A DNA stretch of 64,000 bases, taken from Vallitalea okinawensis (GTDB lineage Bacteria > Bacillota > Clostridia > Lachnospirales > PQDH01). Made by a program: the position numbers and the translations under genes. The notes below the pieces were generated by a model. It saw nothing but the letters and a program-made list of their open reading frames with translations, did not search any database and was not told where the DNA came from. The DNA lies in contig NZ_PQDH01000010.1 in NCBI RefSeq assembly GCF_002964605.1, positions 62,001 through 126,000 on the forward strand, read 5' to 3'. Positions 1 through 8,446 of the stretch are shown piece by piece (within the stretch, counting starts at the first letter, position 1; each line of letters opens with the position of its first letter).

Positions 1-1491
1 GGCGGCTTCTATAGCAGCATTAAGTGCTAATAAGTTTGTCTGTTCTGCTATACTGCTTATTAGATCAATAATTTGACCAATTTTTTGTGAGTTCTCTGCT
101 AACCCATTGATAACAGTGCTTACATTCTTAGCAGCTGCATTGTTTTCTTCCATTTTGCTTTTTTGATAAATGAGCATTTCCATTCCCTGATCAACAGTAT
201 CTTTAGTTTTTTCAGTAACTCTTGCAGCATCTTGAGCATTCTCTGATATCTGCGAAATACTCTCTACTAGATCATTAACCATGCCGCTGCCTTCTTGTGT
301 AGATCTGGCTTGTTCACTGGCACCTTCAGCTAGATCAGATATAGTCATTGCCACTTGCTCAGAAACTTTACCAGCCTCTACGGATGAAGACAACATTTCT
401 TGTGATGCGGATGCTACTGTTGTACCCATATCACTTACTTCACCCAAAAGCGTTTTCATATTGTCTACCATTGTGTTAAAGTTGTCTGCAAGTAAACCAA
501 TTTCATCATTACTCTTAATATCAACTGTTACTGTAAGGTTCCCTGCCGCAACGTCTTTAGTAATGTTAGTCATCTTTTTTAATGGTTGAATGGATTTTGA
601 GATCAATAAGTAGATAGCAACAGATATTAAAAGTACAGTAAGAGATGCAATGAACAGGATTAAATTTCTAAACTGATCAATATCTTCTGTTAATTCATCA
701 TAGTAAGCTGACATTGCAATGGACCAGCCCGTAGAGGGAATCGGTGCATAAGAAGCAATTTTCTCCTTACCTTCAAAAGTATAGTCATCAGAGTCTATTT
801 CACGATTAACCATTTTCGTTGTGATGTCAACAAGACTTTTACTCTCGTGATCTAAAAAATTTGCTTGGAATATCAAGTCTTCATTAGGATGAGCCATTAC
901 TAAGCCATTTTGATCAATCATATATGCGTAACCAGTAGTACCTAATTTTTCTGTATTAACAACATCTGTAATTAAGGATAAATTAACCGTCCCACCGATG
1001 AGACCTACCACATTACCACTATTATTTGTAATCGGTCCGGCAATAACGATGATTGGATTACCAGTTGCCTTAGAGATCACTGGGTCAGAGATTACGGTTT
1101 CGCCATTCATGACTTTTGGAAAATAAGCTCTTTCCTTAATATTGCCACCACTTCCGGTAGTACTTAAGAAATCTCCACTTTTATCACTCATAATAATTGA
1201 TTCAAAATCATTAAATAATTCACTATTTTTTGATATATAATCCTTAACGTCTTTAAAACTCTGCCCTTGAACAGCATCGGTTGTAGAAAGTACATCAATC
1301 TTAGATATTGCTTTTTGAAGCCAGCTATCTGTAGACACAACTAATTTTAGTACCTTGTTTTCTGTAATTTCTTTGATGTCATCGATAAGTATTTCTTGAG
1401 CTTTAAAGAAAGATACACTGGTAAGAACAGATATGCCTAATACGGCAACTAATAACACTGGAATCATAATTTTCTGTTTCAAGCTTCTCAT
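1..1491 (-). CDS. Methyl-accepting chemotaxis protein, 3' end cut by window start
   Basis: Transmembrane chemoreceptor that passes an extracellular ligand signal to CheA/CheW. The minus-strand frame is open from the ATG at 1491 (preceded by AAGGAGG) to base 1, giving 497 residues without a stop. Visible parts in order: N-terminal membrane segment (about 6-26), a periplasmic double-Cache-type sensor (about 30-270, with GYAYMIDQNGLVMAHP), a second membrane segment (about 273-297), HAMP, and a methyl-accepting coiled coil ending inside the conserved signalling tip (AEQTNLLALNAAIEAA). The descending arm of the coiled coil and the C-terminus lie outside the window. The ligand cannot be told. The Cache type commonly binds small organic acids or amino acids, but that is family knowledge only. 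Confidence 0.93.
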   Translation of the reverse strand, partial: MRSLKQKIMIPVLLVAVLGISVLTSVSFFKAQEILIDDIKEITENKVLKLVVSTDSWLQKAISKIDVLSTTDAVQGQSFKDVKDYISKNSELFNDFESIIMSDKSGDFLSTTGSGGNIKERAYFPKVMNGETVISDPVISKATGNPIIVIAGPITNNSGNVVGLIGGTVNLSLITDVVNTEKLGTTGYAYMIDQNGLVMAHPNEDLIFQANFLDHESKSLVDITTKMVNREIDSDDYTFEGKEKIASYAPIPSTGWSIAMSAYYDELTEDIDQFRNLILFIASLTVLLISVAIYLLISKSIQPLKKMTNITKDVAAGNLTVTVDIKSNDEIGLLADNFNTMVDNMKTLLGEVSDMGTTVASASQEMLSSSVEAGKVSEQVAMTISDLAEGASEQARSTQEGSGMVNDLVESISQISENAQDAARVTEKTKDTVDQGMEMLIYQKSKMEENNAAAKNVSTVINGLAENSQKIGQIIDLISSIAEQTNLLALNAAIEAA

Positions 1492-1791
1492 GATTAGCCT
1501 CCTTAAATTTTTTTCTTTACCATGTTCTTAGACTTTTTGTCAAATTGTTAGCAATCAATAAATCTTATAATTTGACATATTAAAGCATAATATAGTTATT
1601 CAGATACCTATTAATATATATATTATAATATTTCGACAATCAAAGTAATAATCATTAAAGGATTTTAAATTTTTTTGATAAAAGATTGAAATTTATACAG
1701 AGTCGTGTCAGGATTTTGTATTATATAGGGGATGCAGAGACCAAAAAAGAAAATGGAAATAAATTTATTTAATAATATTTTATAAAAATGG

Positions 1792-1987
1792 TTGATTTTT
1801 GAAATAGTAACGTGTATAATATATAATACGCTTTGAATAAATAGTAAAAATGAGTTAGTTATTGATTTTGATTTAAGCAATTATAAACTGATTATTAAAT
1901 GATTAGATAGATCAATTGTATTTTCAAAATTTCTAAAGTAATTTTTCTAGGAACTCAAGGTAATATTATTTTTTGGAGGTCATTATA
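1792..1987 (+). promoter_or_regulatory. Promoter and long leader of the cold-shock gene
   Basis: TTGATT (1792-1797), a 17-base spacer and TATAAT (1815-1820) form a good sigma-A promoter. Transcription from about 1827 would leave a leader of about 160 bases before the cold-shock start codon, with the ribosome site GGAGGT at 1975-1980. Long structured leaders are typical of cspA-type genes, where they control translation by temperature; that role is inferred here. The rest of the 1492-1791 interval is AT-rich, with no gene visible. Confidence 0.6.
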
Positions 1988-2188
1988 ATGACAAATGGTA
2001 CTGTTAAGTGGTTTAACTCAGAAAAAGGTTTTGGATTTATTACAGCTGAGAATGGAAATGATGTTTTCGTTCATTTCTCACAAATCAATAAAGAAGGATT
2101 CAAAACTTTAGAAGAAGGCGAAAGAGTAACTTTTGAAATCGCTGAAGGACAAAGAGGACCACAAGCAGAGAACGTAACACCTGCATAG
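1988..2188 (+). CDS. Cold-shock protein, CspA family
   Basis: A 66-residue single-stranded nucleic-acid-binding protein of the CspA/CspB family, acting as an RNA chaperone in the cytoplasm. It starts [19 protein letters not shown] and carries both RNA-binding motifs (KGFGFI at about 13-18 and VFVHF at about 27-31). The length matches the usual 65-70. A TTG at 1973 is in frame, but it overlaps the ribosome site GGAGGT (1975-1980), so the ATG at 1988 is the start. The gene is monocistronic, with its own promoter upstream and a terminator directly after it. Which csp paralogue it is cannot be told. Confidence 0.95.
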   Translation: MTNGTVKWFNSEKGFGFITAENGNDVFVHFSQINKEGFKTLEEGERVTFEIAEGQRGPQAENVTPA

Positions 2189-2201
2189 ATAGAATATAAT
2201 T

Positions 2202-2234
2202 AACCCTGAGATTGTTTTCAACCTCAGGGTTTTT
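2202..2234 (+). terminator. Rho-independent terminator after the cold-shock gene
   Basis: Perfect 9-bp stem AACCCTGAG (2202-2210) / CTCAGGGTT (2223-2231), followed by a run of T. Confidence 0.85.
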
Positions 2235-2247
2235 GATTTGTATAAGT

Positions 2248-2676
2248 TTATTTTCTATTTTTCTCAATCTCAGTATTAAGCATTTCTATTTTTCTTTTCC
2301 AATAGGTTTTAAACGATAACCATAGAATAACGTATATTAGAATGTATAGAGCTATAAAGCTTACTCTTCCGATCAAGTGTGGTGGCATCCAGCCGGCAAA
2401 GTAGGCTGCAGGAAGATAGACGATACCCATTGCTATAAAATGATATATTGTCTGCTTTAATATACTCCAGCTTTCAATCTGAAAAATGATCGTAATAACC
2501 GCTATATAAAAACCTATGCCAATAGAAATGAAGAATTGGGGAATCATATAATGGGCATTGATCATATCAGGTATTTCTCCAGAAAGAATCAGAATCACGA
2601 AAATGAGTTGGTTAAGAAATACACCAAGGAACATACCTAAGAAACCCCTCTTAAATGCTTCTTTTATATAAAACAT
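2248..2676 (-). CDS. DUF3021 membrane protein, partner of LytTR regulator
   Basis: A 142-residue integral membrane protein with four predicted hydrophobic helices (about 10-30, 45-65, 75-97 and 103-122) and a basic C-terminal tail (KTYWKRKIEMLNTEIEKNRK). Length and helix pattern fit DUF3021. It lies one base downstream of a LytTR regulator gene on the same strand, the usual context of this family. In related LytTR regulatory systems such as HdrRM and BrsRM of streptococci, a small membrane protein restrains a stand-alone LytTR activator. The same is inferred here, since nothing in the sequence proves an inhibitory role. The signal sensed is unknown. Confidence 0.8.
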   Translation of the reverse strand: MFYIKEAFKRGFLGMFLGVFLNQLIFVILILSGEIPDMINAHYMIPQFFISIGIGFYIAVITIIFQIESWSILKQTIYHFIAMGIVYLPAAYFAGWMPPHLIGRVSFIALYILIYVILWLSFKTYWKRKIEMLNTEIEKNRK

Positions 2677-2677
2677 A

Positions 2678-3133
2678 CTACTTACCTCCCATGCCTAAAT
2701 ATTGTTTTATTTTTGATACATATCTTCTAGATATAAATTCTTGTTTACCATTATCAAAATTCACACACATCGTTCCGTTAAAAAACATCTCCATATTTTT
2801 TACCTTATCAAAATTAACAATAGCTGATTTTGATACTCTTACAAAACTTGTGTCTTTAAATTGTTCTTCAAGTTCATATAATTTATGAGATAGTTCATAT
2901 ATTCCATTTTCTGTTTCCGTCAGAACTTTTTGACTTTCTCCATACATGCGATAAATCTCATCTGGATTTATGATGTAAAGTTTTTCTTTGGACTTACCTA
3001 CTAATGTTTTTTTGGGTGAGGTTCTTATGGTTTTAATCATGTCTTCAAGCTCTTTTGTTATTTCCTTAGTCTTTATTACAATGGTTGTTTCTTCATATTT
3101 ATCATCAATATCGATATCGAGTTTCATCATCAA
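2678..3133 (-). CDS. LytTR-family DNA-binding regulator, no receiver domain
   Basis: A 151-residue transcription factor. The C-terminal half (about 50-148) is a LytTR domain, with LYIINPDEIYRMYGESQKVL at its start and FVRVSKSAIVNFDKV in the middle. The N-terminal 45 residues are acidic and contain no phospho-acceptor receiver domain, so this is not a standard response regulator. Three ATG codons stand in tandem at the start (3133, 3130, 3127) behind GAGAGGGGGAT. The gene is co-transcribed with the DUF3021 gene and probably autoregulated, as in other LytTR regulatory systems (inference). Target genes are not evident. Confidence 0.88.
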   Translation of the reverse strand: MMMKLDIDIDDKYEETTIVIKTKEITKELEDMIKTIRTSPKKTLVGKSKEKLYIINPDEIYRMYGESQKVLTETENGIYELSHKLYELEEQFKDTSFVRVSKSAIVNFDKVKNMEMFFNGTMCVNFDNGKQEFISRRYVSKIKQYLGMGGK

Positions 3134-3356
3134 TCCCCCTCTCGTACTAATATTATAATCTTTAATAATTGAAATTACTATAGTATACAGATAAGCGGTA
3201 GCATATCTATTGTAAGTGGTTTCAAGAGTTAGTAAGTTGACTATTAATCAATTCCAAATTACTATTAAAAAAATTTGAAAATAACACAAAAAATAACTTG
3301 TAATGATCGTCAATCTGTGTTACATTGTTATACTATAACTTTAGGGGGTGGTAGGA

Positions 3357-4700
3357 ATGTTAAAATTTATAAATAAGTTGTTTTCACCCGTTGCACAGTA
3401 TGGAGGATTACCTAAAAGTGTTTATATACTTTTTATTGCCAGGATAATCAACCGCATGGGTGGGTTTGTACATATGTTTTTAACCCTGTTTCTATCCAGT
3501 AAGCTAGGAATGAATGAAGCTGAAATAGGTTTTTACATGTTGTTGCTTGGAATAGGCGGAATGTGTGGTCCTATGGTTGGTGGATGGTTAGCAGATCATT
3601 TAGGACGTAAAAAGGTATATATTGCTGCTCAAGGTCTAGCTGCTCTTTTGCTTATTCCATGTGGGTTCATGGGGACATCTATTTATATAGTCTGGGTCCT
3701 AATTGCCTTTAATTTCTTAGGTTCCATGGTTAGACCAGTCAGTTCAGCCATGTTAACAGATCTTACACCACCAGAACGAAGAAAAGATGCTTTTTCATTA
3801 CTGTATCTTGGGATAAATTTTGGGGTAGCCATTGGTCCTATGCTAGCTGGCTTCTTGTTTAAAGACTATCTTCAGTGGATCTTTTGGGGTGATGCATTAA
3901 CTACTCTTATTGCACTTGCATTAATAACATACTATATACCAGAGACTAAACCAACGGAAGATGCATTAAAGGCATCCAAAGCACAGGGAACAGGTGAAAG
4001 GGCAGAAGAAGGTAGTTTTATGGAGGTATTAATAAAACGCCCATTATTACTTGCTTTTGCAGGAATTGGCTTCTTCGGAGCCTTTGTCTATGCACAACAT
4101 TCCTTTACGATTCCACTCCAGTTGGAGAGTCTTTTCAGGGATGAAGCAGCTACCAGCTTTGGTTATCTGATGAGCTTCAATGCTATTGTCGTATTACTCT
4201 TTACGAGTATAGTCATGAGGATTACTCGTCATATCAAGCCTATTTACAACATGCTGATAGCTTACTTATTCTACTTGTTTGGTTTTGGTATATTGACATT
4301 TGCTGATCAATATAGTCAGCTGAGCATTGTTAATAACCTTGATAGTTCATCAGAAATACTGCAACATGTACTACAACTGGGATTGTTCTATATCTCCTTT
4401 TTTATATGGACCATGGGTGAGATTCTCGCAACAACTAATAGTGGGGTATATATTGCAAATCATTCTCCTATTTCACATCGAGGACGATTTAATGCCATCA
4501 TAAACATCATTATGGGAGCAGGTTTCACCATTGGACCAGCTATTACAGGTTTAGTCTTGATGTCAATTGATTTCACACAATTTTGGTTAATTATTGGTGC
4601 CATAAGTGGTGTTACAGCGTTCTTAGCTTATCTATTAGGACGCTATGAAGAGAGTGAGAAAACTACTACTGAACTTCAATATGAAAGTAGCTCTAAATAG
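3357..4700 (+). CDS. MFS transporter, DHA1-type drug/metabolite exporter
   Basis: A 447-residue major facilitator superfamily permease with twelve hydrophobic segments. Motif A of the family is visible after TM2 (GGWLADHLGRKK, about 77-88) and again in degenerate form later. A glycine-rich motif C-like helix (GVAIGPMLAGFLF) suggests a proton-driven exporter. A GTG at 3348 is in frame but sits inside the ribosome site AGGGGGTGG (3343-3351), so the ATG at 3357 is preferred. The gene stands alone between two minus-strand genes. The substrate cannot be inferred. Confidence 0.88.
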   Translation: MLKFINKLFSPVAQYGGLPKSVYILFIARIINRMGGFVHMFLTLFLSSKLGMNEAEIGFYMLLLGIGGMCGPMVGGWLADHLGRKKVYIAAQGLAALLLIPCGFMGTSIYIVWVLIAFNFLGSMVRPVSSAMLTDLTPPERRKDAFSLLYLGINFGVAIGPMLAGFLFKDYLQWIFWGDALTTLIALALITYYIPETKPTEDALKASKAQGTGERAEEGSFMEVLIKRPLLLAFAGIGFFGAFVYAQHSFTIPLQLESLFRDEAATSFGYLMSFNAIVVLLFTSIVMRITRHIKPIYNMLIAYLFYLFGFGILTFADQYSQLSIVNNLDSSSEILQHVLQLGLFYISFFIWTMGEILATTNSGVYIANHSPISHRGRFNAIINIIMGAGFTIGPAITGLVLMSIDFTQFWLIIGAISGVTAFLAYLLGRYEESEKTTTELQYESSSK

Positions 4701-4954
4701 GGCTGCTTTCTTTATGTTTCATTCACATGCATATGATGATACAATAATGCTTTGTGTAAAATAGAGAATGGTTATGTGCTATGAGTTAGCAACGGTATAA
4801 AGATAGAAATTATGTGCTGATTCACAACCCCTATGATTCAAGAAGTGCTAATGAAATTGAGAAGGAATTAATAAAGAATCAGTATAAAAATTAGATAATT
4901 TTATATAAAGGAAACCCATCCAAGGATGGGTTTCTATTAGTTTATACTATTCAG
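4701..4954. terminator. Intergenic region with a bidirectional terminator hairpin
   Basis: Between the convergent MFS and FAD-dehydrogenase genes. GAAACCCATCC (4911-4921) and GGATGGGTTTC (4924-4934) make a perfect 11-bp inverted repeat, A-rich on one side and T-rich on the other, fit to end transcription from both sides. The frame 4798-4892 reads as a short peptide-like stretch without a credible start. I take it as chance or a decayed remnant. Confidence 0.7.
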
Positions 4955-6355
4955 TTAAGCCATTAATTTTCTTGCCATCAATACTCCCATGGCTGAAGCC
5001 ATCATAAGACCACGAGTCCAACCACTGGAATCTCCAAGGCAATATAACCCTTGAATATTGGTTTTAAAGTCTTCATCCAGTTTTATTTTATTACTATAGA
5101 ATTTTATTTCTGGTCCATATAAGAGTGTTTCACGACTTGCAAAGCCTGGAACTACAGTGTTCATAGAGTCGATGAAACTCAATATATTACTCATGGTACG
5201 ATAAGGAATAGCAGAGGTTAAGTCTCCTGCTACTGCATCCGGTAATGTTGGTCTAACATTAGCTTGATCTAATTCATCTTGCCATGTTCTTTTACCATCT
5301 AGGATATCACCGTATCGTTGAACCAAAATACTTCCATCTCCCAGCATATTAACAAGTTCAGCAACCTTTTTACCGTACATAATGGGTTGGTTGAATGGTA
5401 CAGAAAAGTTATGAGAACAGAGTATAGCTAGGTTAGTATTATTTGATTTTTTATCTTTATAAGAATGACCATTGACAATAGCTAGATCATTATCGTAGTT
5501 TTCTTGACTGACAAAGCCTCCTGGATTTTGGCAGAAGGTACGAACTTTATTTTTGAATGGAGCTGGATAACCTATAAGCTTAGATTCATAAAGAACGTTA
5601 TTAACCTCATCCATGACTTCATTTCGAACTTCAACACGTACGCCAATGTCTACAGTTCCCGCTGAATGATCGATGAGATGTTTGACACACATATCTTTAA
5701 GCCAATCAGCACCTTTGCGACCAGTTGCAACAATGACTTCTGGAGCGTAGACATAACTTATATCAGATGGTTGGTTACTTGGAGAGATAGAAACTCCTTG
5801 GATGCTTCCGTCTTCAATTAGCAAATCATTGACATGGGTATTGAATCTAATCTCAATACCGGTATCAATTAAGAAGTTTTGAATTTTCGTATATATTTCT
5901 TGAGCCTTTTCTGTACCTAAATGACGAATAGGACAATCGACTAGTTTTAATCCAGCTTCGATGGCTTTTCTACGAATTTCTTTGATGTCATCTGTATTTT
6001 CGATGCCTTCTACTTTTGTGTCAGCACCAAACTCTAAGTAAATTTCATCCGTATATTTAATCAATTCTTCAGCAGTCTCAATACCAATGAGTTTAGGTAA
6101 ATCGCCGCCTACTTCATGACTTAAAGATAACTTACCATCTGAGAATGCTCCAGCACCAGAAAAACCAGTCGTAATGTGACAATATGGTTTACAATTTACA
6201 CAGGATCTCGTTTTTTCTTTTGGGCAACTACGTTTTTCAATGTTGCGGCCTTTTTCGATTAGTAGAATATTTTTATCTGAGTTCTTCTTCACTAATTCTA
6301 GAGCTGTAAAAATTCCAGCTGGACCAGCTCCAACAATAATAACATCATACTTCAT
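4955..6355 (-). CDS. FAD-dependent dehydrogenase (COG2509-like)
   Basis: A 466-residue flavoprotein. The N-terminus has the dinucleotide-binding motif VGAGPAG (8-14) with a strand ending in the acidic LLIEKG, which binds the FAD ribose. A cysteine cluster follows (RSCPKEKTRSCVNCKPYC, about 42-59), then TGFSGAGAFSDGKLS. The C-terminus has GLYCLGDSSGWTRGLMMASAMG, which closes the FAD site. This layout matches the 'uncharacterised FAD-dependent dehydrogenase' family of clostridia, whose substrate is unknown. The cysteine cluster might bind metal or act in redox, which is inference. The ribosome site is GAGGAGATGATTAGGA. A near-palindrome lies just upstream of it. Confidence 0.85.
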   Translation of the reverse strand: MKYDVIIVGAGPAGIFTALELVKKNSDKNILLIEKGRNIEKRSCPKEKTRSCVNCKPYCHITTGFSGAGAFSDGKLSLSHEVGGDLPKLIGIETAEELIKYTDEIYLEFGADTKVEGIENTDDIKEIRRKAIEAGLKLVDCPIRHLGTEKAQEIYTKIQNFLIDTGIEIRFNTHVNDLLIEDGSIQGVSISPSNQPSDISYVYAPEVIVATGRKGADWLKDMCVKHLIDHSAGTVDIGVRVEVRNEVMDEVNNVLYESKLIGYPAPFKNKVRTFCQNPGGFVSQENYDNDLAIVNGHSYKDKKSNNTNLAILCSHNFSVPFNQPIMYGKKVAELVNMLGDGSILVQRYGDILDGKRTWQDELDQANVRPTLPDAVAGDLTSAIPYRTMSNILSFIDSMNTVVPGFASRETLLYGPEIKFYSNKIKLDEDFKTNIQGLYCLGDSSGWTRGLMMASAMGVLMARKLMA

Positions 6356-6379
6356 TCCTAATCATCTCCTCAGGTATTG

Positions 6380-6409
6380 ACCGTAGTCAATCATCGATTG
6401 ACTGACGGT
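6380..6409 (-). promoter_or_regulatory. Near-palindrome in the leader of the FAD-dehydrogenase gene
   Basis: ACCGTAGTCAATC (6380-6392) and GATTGACTGACGGT (6396-6409) are inverted repeats with one extra base, separated by ATC. It lies 25-54 bases upstream of the start codon, between the likely promoter and the ribosome site. It could be an operator or a leader hairpin. Confidence 0.45.
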
Positions 6410-6835
6410 AAATGAAAGTAAATGTACTTATAGCCTACAACTATTTATGGTAGTTCGGTAGATACAACTGACCCCTATTGTCAGATTTATATAAGTGAAC
6501 ATTAATTTAGATTTAATAAAAATAGTTCGGATTTTTACTACGTTAATATAATAATACAAATGAACCAGTTTTGCAATAGGTTTTTCAAATCTTTTACTTA
6601 TTATTGAAAAATAAGAAAGGCTCAACATTATATTATGCTTTAAAACAATAAAGATGAACACTATTCATTTTAATACTTATCTAATGAAAATACTAAATTG
6701 CTATGGTATAATATTAGGTAATCATCAAAAAGAACTCTTATAATGGAGTTCTGTAATGATAACCTTCGCATATGAATGAGTGTTGAGAGTATATACCTAA
6801 AACTCAATAAAAAAACAATATTTGAGGTGATTTAT
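6410..6835. other. AT-rich divergent intergenic region, leader hairpin before degV
   Basis: No gene is visible. TATAAT-like boxes occur near 6705 and 6739. AGAACTC (6731-6737) and GAGTTCT (6746-6752) form a short leader stem-loop ahead of the DegV gene. A minus-strand frame of 77 codons here lacks a ribosome site and recognisable protein character and is not called. Confidence 0.4.
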
Positions 6836-7687
6836 TTGAGGAAGATTAAGTTGATGGCAGATAGCAGTAGTGACCTGTCACCAGAAATGATTAAAAAAAT
6901 GAACGTTGAAATTATTCCGCTGTATGTCATTTTTGGCGATGAATCCTATAAAGATGGTGTGGAGATTAATCCTCATAAGCTTTTTCAAATGGTTGATGAG
7001 AGAGGTGCTTTACCCAAGACTTCAGCTATTACACCAGAAGATTTTTATAAACGCTTTAAAAAATATACAGATGATGGTTACGATATTTTATACATAAGTA
7101 TTTCATCAGGATTCTCATCTACTTGTCAAAATGCTAATATAGCGGCAAAAGATATTGAGAATGGCTGTATACGAATAATTGACTCAGCTAATTTATCCTC
7201 TGGGATTGGTTTAAGTATTTGTTATGCTTATGACCTTATACAAGAAGGGTATTCTATTGATGAAGTGGTTCAAGAGACTGAAGCAATCCTACCAAAGGTA
7301 AATACAAGCTTTATTATAGATACATTGGAATTTTTGTATAAAGGTGGACGTTGTAGTGCTATGCAATCCGTTGTTAGCTCTATGTTGAATATTAGACCAA
7401 TTATTAAAGTCATTGATGGCGGTATGACAGTAGGTTCAAAGATAAGAGGTAAAAAGAAAAAGGGCTTTGATGTAATGATCAAAGAAGCTATAGCAGATAA
7501 GGATAAAATGATTGGAGACCGTGTATTTATCACACATTCTCTAGGAAGTGAAGAGGAAGAAAAATATATCCGACAAGAGCTGGAAAAGAATCTACCTGGT
7601 ATGAAGATTATTACCACTCAGGCAAGTAGTCTAATATCCTGTCATTGTGGCAAAAAAACTATTGGTATATTATATATTGCTGATTAA
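6836..7687 (+). CDS. DegV family fatty-acid-binding protein
   Basis: A 283-residue cytoplasmic protein of the DegV/FakB family, which binds a fatty acid and in many Firmicutes presents it to fatty acid kinase FakA. Family marks seen: the N-terminal KLMADSSSDLSPEMI, PKTSAITPEDF (about 58-68), YISISSGFSSTCQNA and DTLEFLYKGGRCS. The start is TTG at 6836 behind GAGGTGA (6824-6830). An upstream in-frame ATG at 6776 would add 20 residues foreign to the family and has no ribosome site. No fakA lies nearby, so the partner kinase must be elsewhere. Confidence 0.9.
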   Translation: MRKIKLMADSSSDLSPEMIKKMNVEIIPLYVIFGDESYKDGVEINPHKLFQMVDERGALPKTSAITPEDFYKRFKKYTDDGYDILYISISSGFSSTCQNANIAAKDIENGCIRIIDSANLSSGIGLSICYAYDLIQEGYSIDEVVQETEAILPKVNTSFIIDTLEFLYKGGRCSAMQSVVSSMLNIRPIIKVIDGGMTVGSKIRGKKKKGFDVMIKEAIADKDKMIGDRVFITHSLGSEEEEKYIRQELEKNLPGMKIITTQASSLISCHCGKKTIGILYIAD

Positions 7688-7836
7688 TGAGCAACTAAGT
7701 TATTGGAGAGGTACGTATTATACTTAATGTGTAAACGTACTTTCCTAACAATACAAATATACAGATGAAGATATAGCATGGCTAATAAAATGGTCCAAGT
7801 TACTTGGTAAGAATCTTCTGATTATTTTGCATCATT

Positions 7837-7865
7837 ATAGTATAGATGATATAATTAAAGGGTAA
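7837..7865 (+). promoter_or_regulatory. Promoter of the ferritin-like gene
   Basis: TTGCAT (7837-7842), 17-base spacer, TATAAT (7860-7865). It lies 45 bases before the start codon. Confidence 0.6.
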
Positions 7866-7909
7866 ATGGAACATAACAATGTTAATTTTATAGAAGAAGG
7901 TGATTTGTC

Positions 7910-8368
7910 ATGCATAATGCATCTATAGGAGAAATATTACGTTTTGCTATATCCATTGAAGAAGAAGGTGTAGGGTTCTATAATAAGTACAGTGAATTGG
8001 CAAAAGGTGAAGTGAAAGAGTTAATGTTAAAATTAGCTAATGATGAGATTGCACACGCTGAAGTTTTTCAAAAAATGTATGAGGAATTTGCTGGACATGA
8101 TGACTATCTTTTTACTGAAGAAGTTGATCAGTATTTTCATTCTTATGCCAATCATGTAGGTTTTAGTAGAAGAAAACAAGAACTACATAGCATCGAAGAA
8201 GCCTTAGCGGTTGCTATTGAAACAGAGAAGATTACAACAGATTTTTATAAAGGTTTAATTGATAAGACAAAGGATGAAAAATTAAGGGAAGTCTTAGTAA
8301 GGCTAGTGGAAGAAGAGAGTGACCACGGAGATATTCTTCAACTACATTTAAATGCAATTAAAAACTAA
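7910..8368 (+). CDS. Rubrerythrin/ferritin-like di-iron protein without rubredoxin domain
   Basis: A 152-residue four-helix-bundle protein. Two half-repeats each carry the di-iron ligand pattern. The first has SIEEEGVGFYNKYSELA (about 14-30) then ANDEIAHAEVF. The second has AIETEKITTDFYKGL then EEESDHGDIL. In rubrerythrins this centre reduces peroxide, protecting anaerobes from oxidative stress. The C-terminal rubredoxin domain of classic rubrerythrin (about 190 residues) is absent, so the electron donor must be separate, or the protein serves another role. The gene is monocistronic, with a clear promoter and a terminator overlapping the stop codon. Confidence 0.87.
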   Translation: MHNASIGEILRFAISIEEEGVGFYNKYSELAKGEVKELMLKLANDEIAHAEVFQKMYEEFAGHDDYLFTEEVDQYFHSYANHVGFSRRKQELHSIEEALAVAIETEKITTDFYKGLIDKTKDEKLREVLVRLVEEESDHGDILQLHLNAIKN

Positions 8369-8394
8369 TTCATCGGAAGATGAGTTAGTTTTTT
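8363..8394 (+). terminator. Terminator overlapping the stop codon of the ferritin-like gene
   Basis: AACTAATTCATC (8363-8374) / GATGAGTTAGTT (8379-8390) with a GGAA loop (one weak pair), then TTTT. Confidence 0.85.
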
Positions 8395-8446
8395 GTATAT
8401 ATGGGACAACTCAATAATAGACTAGTATAGGAGGTTGATTAAGAAA

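Noticed and set aside
1665-1880. 71-codon minus-strand frame upstream of the cold-shock gene
   Set aside because: Lies across the cold-shock promoter region, composition is Ile/Phe/Lys-rich as expected of AT-rich noncoding DNA.
4798-4892. Short protein-like stretch after the MFS gene
   Set aside because: No start codon with ribosome site and only about 30 codons; could be a decayed gene end but not supportable.
6428-6661. 77-codon minus-strand frame in the intergenic region before degV
   Set aside because: AT-rich, no ribosome site, hydrophobic low-complexity product without family character.
7741-7866. Frame reading KYTDEDIAWLIKWSKLLGKN before the ferritin-like gene
   Set aside because: Preceded directly by a stop, no start codon, and it overlaps the likely promoter of the next gene; at most a remnant.
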